Below, piece by piece: positions 62,742 through 64,000 of a DNA stretch of 64,000 nucleotides (within the stretch, counting starts at the first letter, position 1; every line of letters begins with the position of its first letter). The position numbers and the translations under genes were made by a program. The notes beneath the pieces are model-generated. The model was not told the origin of the DNA and searched no databases. It saw nothing but the letters and a program-made list of their open reading frames with translations. Source of the stretch: Alphaproteobacteria bacterium (lineage in GTDB: Bacteria; Pseudomonadota; Alphaproteobacteria; Rhodospirillales; Rhodospirillaceae); the NCBI GenBank assembly GCA_030835385.1, contig JAURPI010000017.1, positions 1 to 64,000 on the forward strand, read 5' to 3'.

Positions 62742-63893
62742 TCACGACGTCACGATATCAATATAAGAAATACGGGCTCCATTGGTGACTTGCAATGTTA
62801 CTGGTGATTTGAGTGTTGCTTCCGCTTCTTTAAGAGCGCCCTGCATAGGACCGCGCAAAACCGCAATTACTGCATCATTGGCACGCAGCAAGACCTTCGC
62901 CGAGCCAGAGGATAAACCGGTACGAACACACTGCCGCAACGCGTCAAACGCGATTGCATCAGTGGAGGATTGCCCAGATCGCGACTCATCAAGCATGATA
63001 TCTGCAAGCGACGGTCGACTTCTGCGACGATTGATTTCAAGCCGACCCTCCGGTGTGAGACCGGAAACTTGAGTGCGCACAGGATCGTCTGCAACCGCCT
63101 GTTTAAATTTATCAACCAATGCATTCCGCCCCTTGGCAGGAATGAGGTCAACAATGATCGGTCCCGACAATCCCCGCACACGCACTTCCCGGGCCAGCGC
63201 ATTTATGGCCGCCGTATTCGCGGCTGGAGCGGACATCGGTCCAGCATCAACATCAACGGCTACCAGTGCGGCCGTGGGTTCAATAATGAGTTTTCCACCA
63301 CCAGCAAATGAGGCGATAGGATCGAGCGCCTGCTCGATGGCATCATCTACACCGTATTGTAAAAACAGGTCGCCAGTATCTGTTTGCACTCGAATGTCGC
63401 CGACCATTCCCGCAATCTTTTTGTCTGGGTCTCCAGGCGTGACGATGACTTTTTTTAGACCGCCCCCGTAAACACGAGCGCAAAATGCCACAGGGTGTTC
63501 TGCTGCCTGCAAGCATACTGGTGGCTCGGCACTACCAGTGTGCCCCTCAAGGGCAGACTTCACCATTGCCGCGTCGGCCGGCGCCACCTTGGCGCCCTTC
63601 TCAGATCGCGGTGGCTGCACCACACGAACGGCAACCGGTGAGCCTTCGGGTGGTCTATTCGGACCGCATGCCATTAGTGCTGGTCGTTCAAGTCCGATAT
63701 CTACAAAAATTGCATTCGCGTTTGGAAGAGGCTTGCCAACTCGCCCTTTATACAATGCTCCCGCACTCGGGAGGTCGTGGCGGTGATGATATACCTCGAT
63801 CACGCATTCACCAGAAATCGCCGCCACACGGGTTTCGCCAGGGCCGTGATCGACCAACAAGGTGTCAATCTGTGGCACTGGCTGCCAGTCCAA
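62742..63893 (-). CDS. rng: Ribonuclease E/G family protein (short form)
   Basis: 383 residues, near the size of RNase G-like proteins that lack the long C-terminal scaffold of RNase E. The S1-like region GECVIEVYHHRHDLPSAGALYKGRVGKPLPNANAIFVDIGLERPALM is followed by the metal-binding parts VAVDVDAGPM and IIVDLIPAKGRNALVDKF (corresponding to RNase E Asp303 and Asp346). The zinc-link CPxCxG motif is absent. A TTG at 63893 gives a start that overlaps the maf 3' end by 29 bases. It processes rRNA and mRNA in relatives. Confidence 0.85.
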   Translation of the reverse strand: MDWQPVPQIDTLLVDHGPGETRVAAISGECVIEVYHHRHDLPSAGALYKGRVGKPLPNANAIFVDIGLERPALMACGPNRPPEGSPVAVRVVQPPRSEKGAKVAPADAAMVKSALEGHTGSAEPPVCLQAAEHPVAFCARVYGGGLKKVIVTPGDPDKKIAGMVGDIRVQTDTGDLFLQYGVDDAIEQALDPIASFAGGGKLIIEPTAALVAVDVDAGPMSAPAANTAAINALAREVRVRGLSGPIIVDLIPAKGRNALVDKFKQAVADDPVRTQVSGLTPEGRLEINRRRSRPSLADIMLDESRSGQSSTDAIAFDALRQCVRTGLSSGSAKVLLRANDAVIAVLRGPMQGALKEAEATLKSPVTLQVTNGARISYIDIVTS

Positions 63894-64000
63894 GAGGGCC
63901 GCTCAACATGATTTCTGTGGTACTGAGGCACAGTCCAACAACGTTCGAATATGAGCCGTTGATTCGCTTGACGAATGTTGCCGCTCGGCCCTGTATAGCG
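63865..64000 (-). CDS. maf: Maf/YhdE-like nucleotide pyrophosphatase, C-terminal end (start outside window)
   Basis: 45 codons read AIQGRAATFVKRINGSYSNVVGLCL and end with a TGA at 63867-63865. The ING SYSNVVGLPL-type motif is typical of Maf proteins, which hydrolyse non-canonical nucleoside triphosphates such as dTTP/UTP variants. The stop lies inside the RNase G-like gene, so the genes overlap by about 29 bases and are coupled. Only the C terminus is in the window. Confidence 0.88.
   Translation of the reverse strand, partial: AIQGRAATFVKRINGSYSNVVGLCLSTTEIMLSGPLGLAASATD

Overview
The window looks like a chromosomal segment from an alphaproteobacterium close to Rhodospirillales. The evidence is the set of neighbourhoods: alaS next to recA, a CckA-type hybrid kinase beside flagellar genes, a GTTC-N7-GTTC type SOS box before recA, nadA/nadC with a NUDIX-type regulator, and maf, RNase G-like, yacG, tRNA-Phe in that order. 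No replication or conjugation genes, insertion sequences or CRISPR array were seen.

Layout. 1-9.3 kb is core: a cupin tail, a MacA/MacB-type export system, a phasin, alaS, a SnoaL-like gene, recA with its SOS box, and a small entericidin-like lipoprotein. 9.3-14.9 kb holds cckA and a decaying flagellar block: a flhB C-terminal stump, a cheY-like gene, motE with three in-frame stops, an intact DUF6468 gene and a fliL remnant. 15.1-19.7 kb is an accessory set: a Tat-exported NAD(P)-binding protein, a SnoaL-like lipoprotein, a VOC-VOC-hydrolase fusion and an orphan substrate-binding protein. 19.7-25.3 kb is core again: dksA, waaA, nadC, nadA and an NrtR-like regulator with two candidate operators. 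25.6-30.1 kb is a second decaying flagellar block (flbD, flhA and fliK-like pseudogenes) in which flhF and flhG remain open. Together the two blocks say that this lineage lost its flagellum fairly recently, while cckA, flhF, flhG, a CheY-like protein and the DUF6468 gene are still readable.

30.5-33 kb holds a DUF454 gene, an unknown gene behind two abutting Fur-box-like sequences, and hemH. 33-53.6 kb is a long accessory region that reads like an uncharacterised catabolic or detoxification island: two MFS carriers, an EmrA/EmrB-type pump, three Tat-exported DUF1838 proteins, an alpha/beta hydrolase with Thr at the nucleophile position, a di-heme oxidoreductase, a methyltransferase, a Tat-exported amidohydrolase, an Old-Yellow-Enzyme-type oxidoreductase with an altered Fe-S motif, a VOC protein and a RutA-like monooxygenase. 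No pathway or substrate can be named from sequence alone. 53.6-56.2 kb is a two-gene unit pairing an SGNH plus 2-oxoglutarate oxygenase fusion with a GSCFA protein. 56.4-62.3 kb carries a small membrane protein, an MDR alcohol dehydrogenase, a PQQ dehydrogenase, a ThrH-like phosphatase and a secreted amidohydrolase. The right end is core: tRNA-Phe, yacG, RNase G-like and the maf tail.
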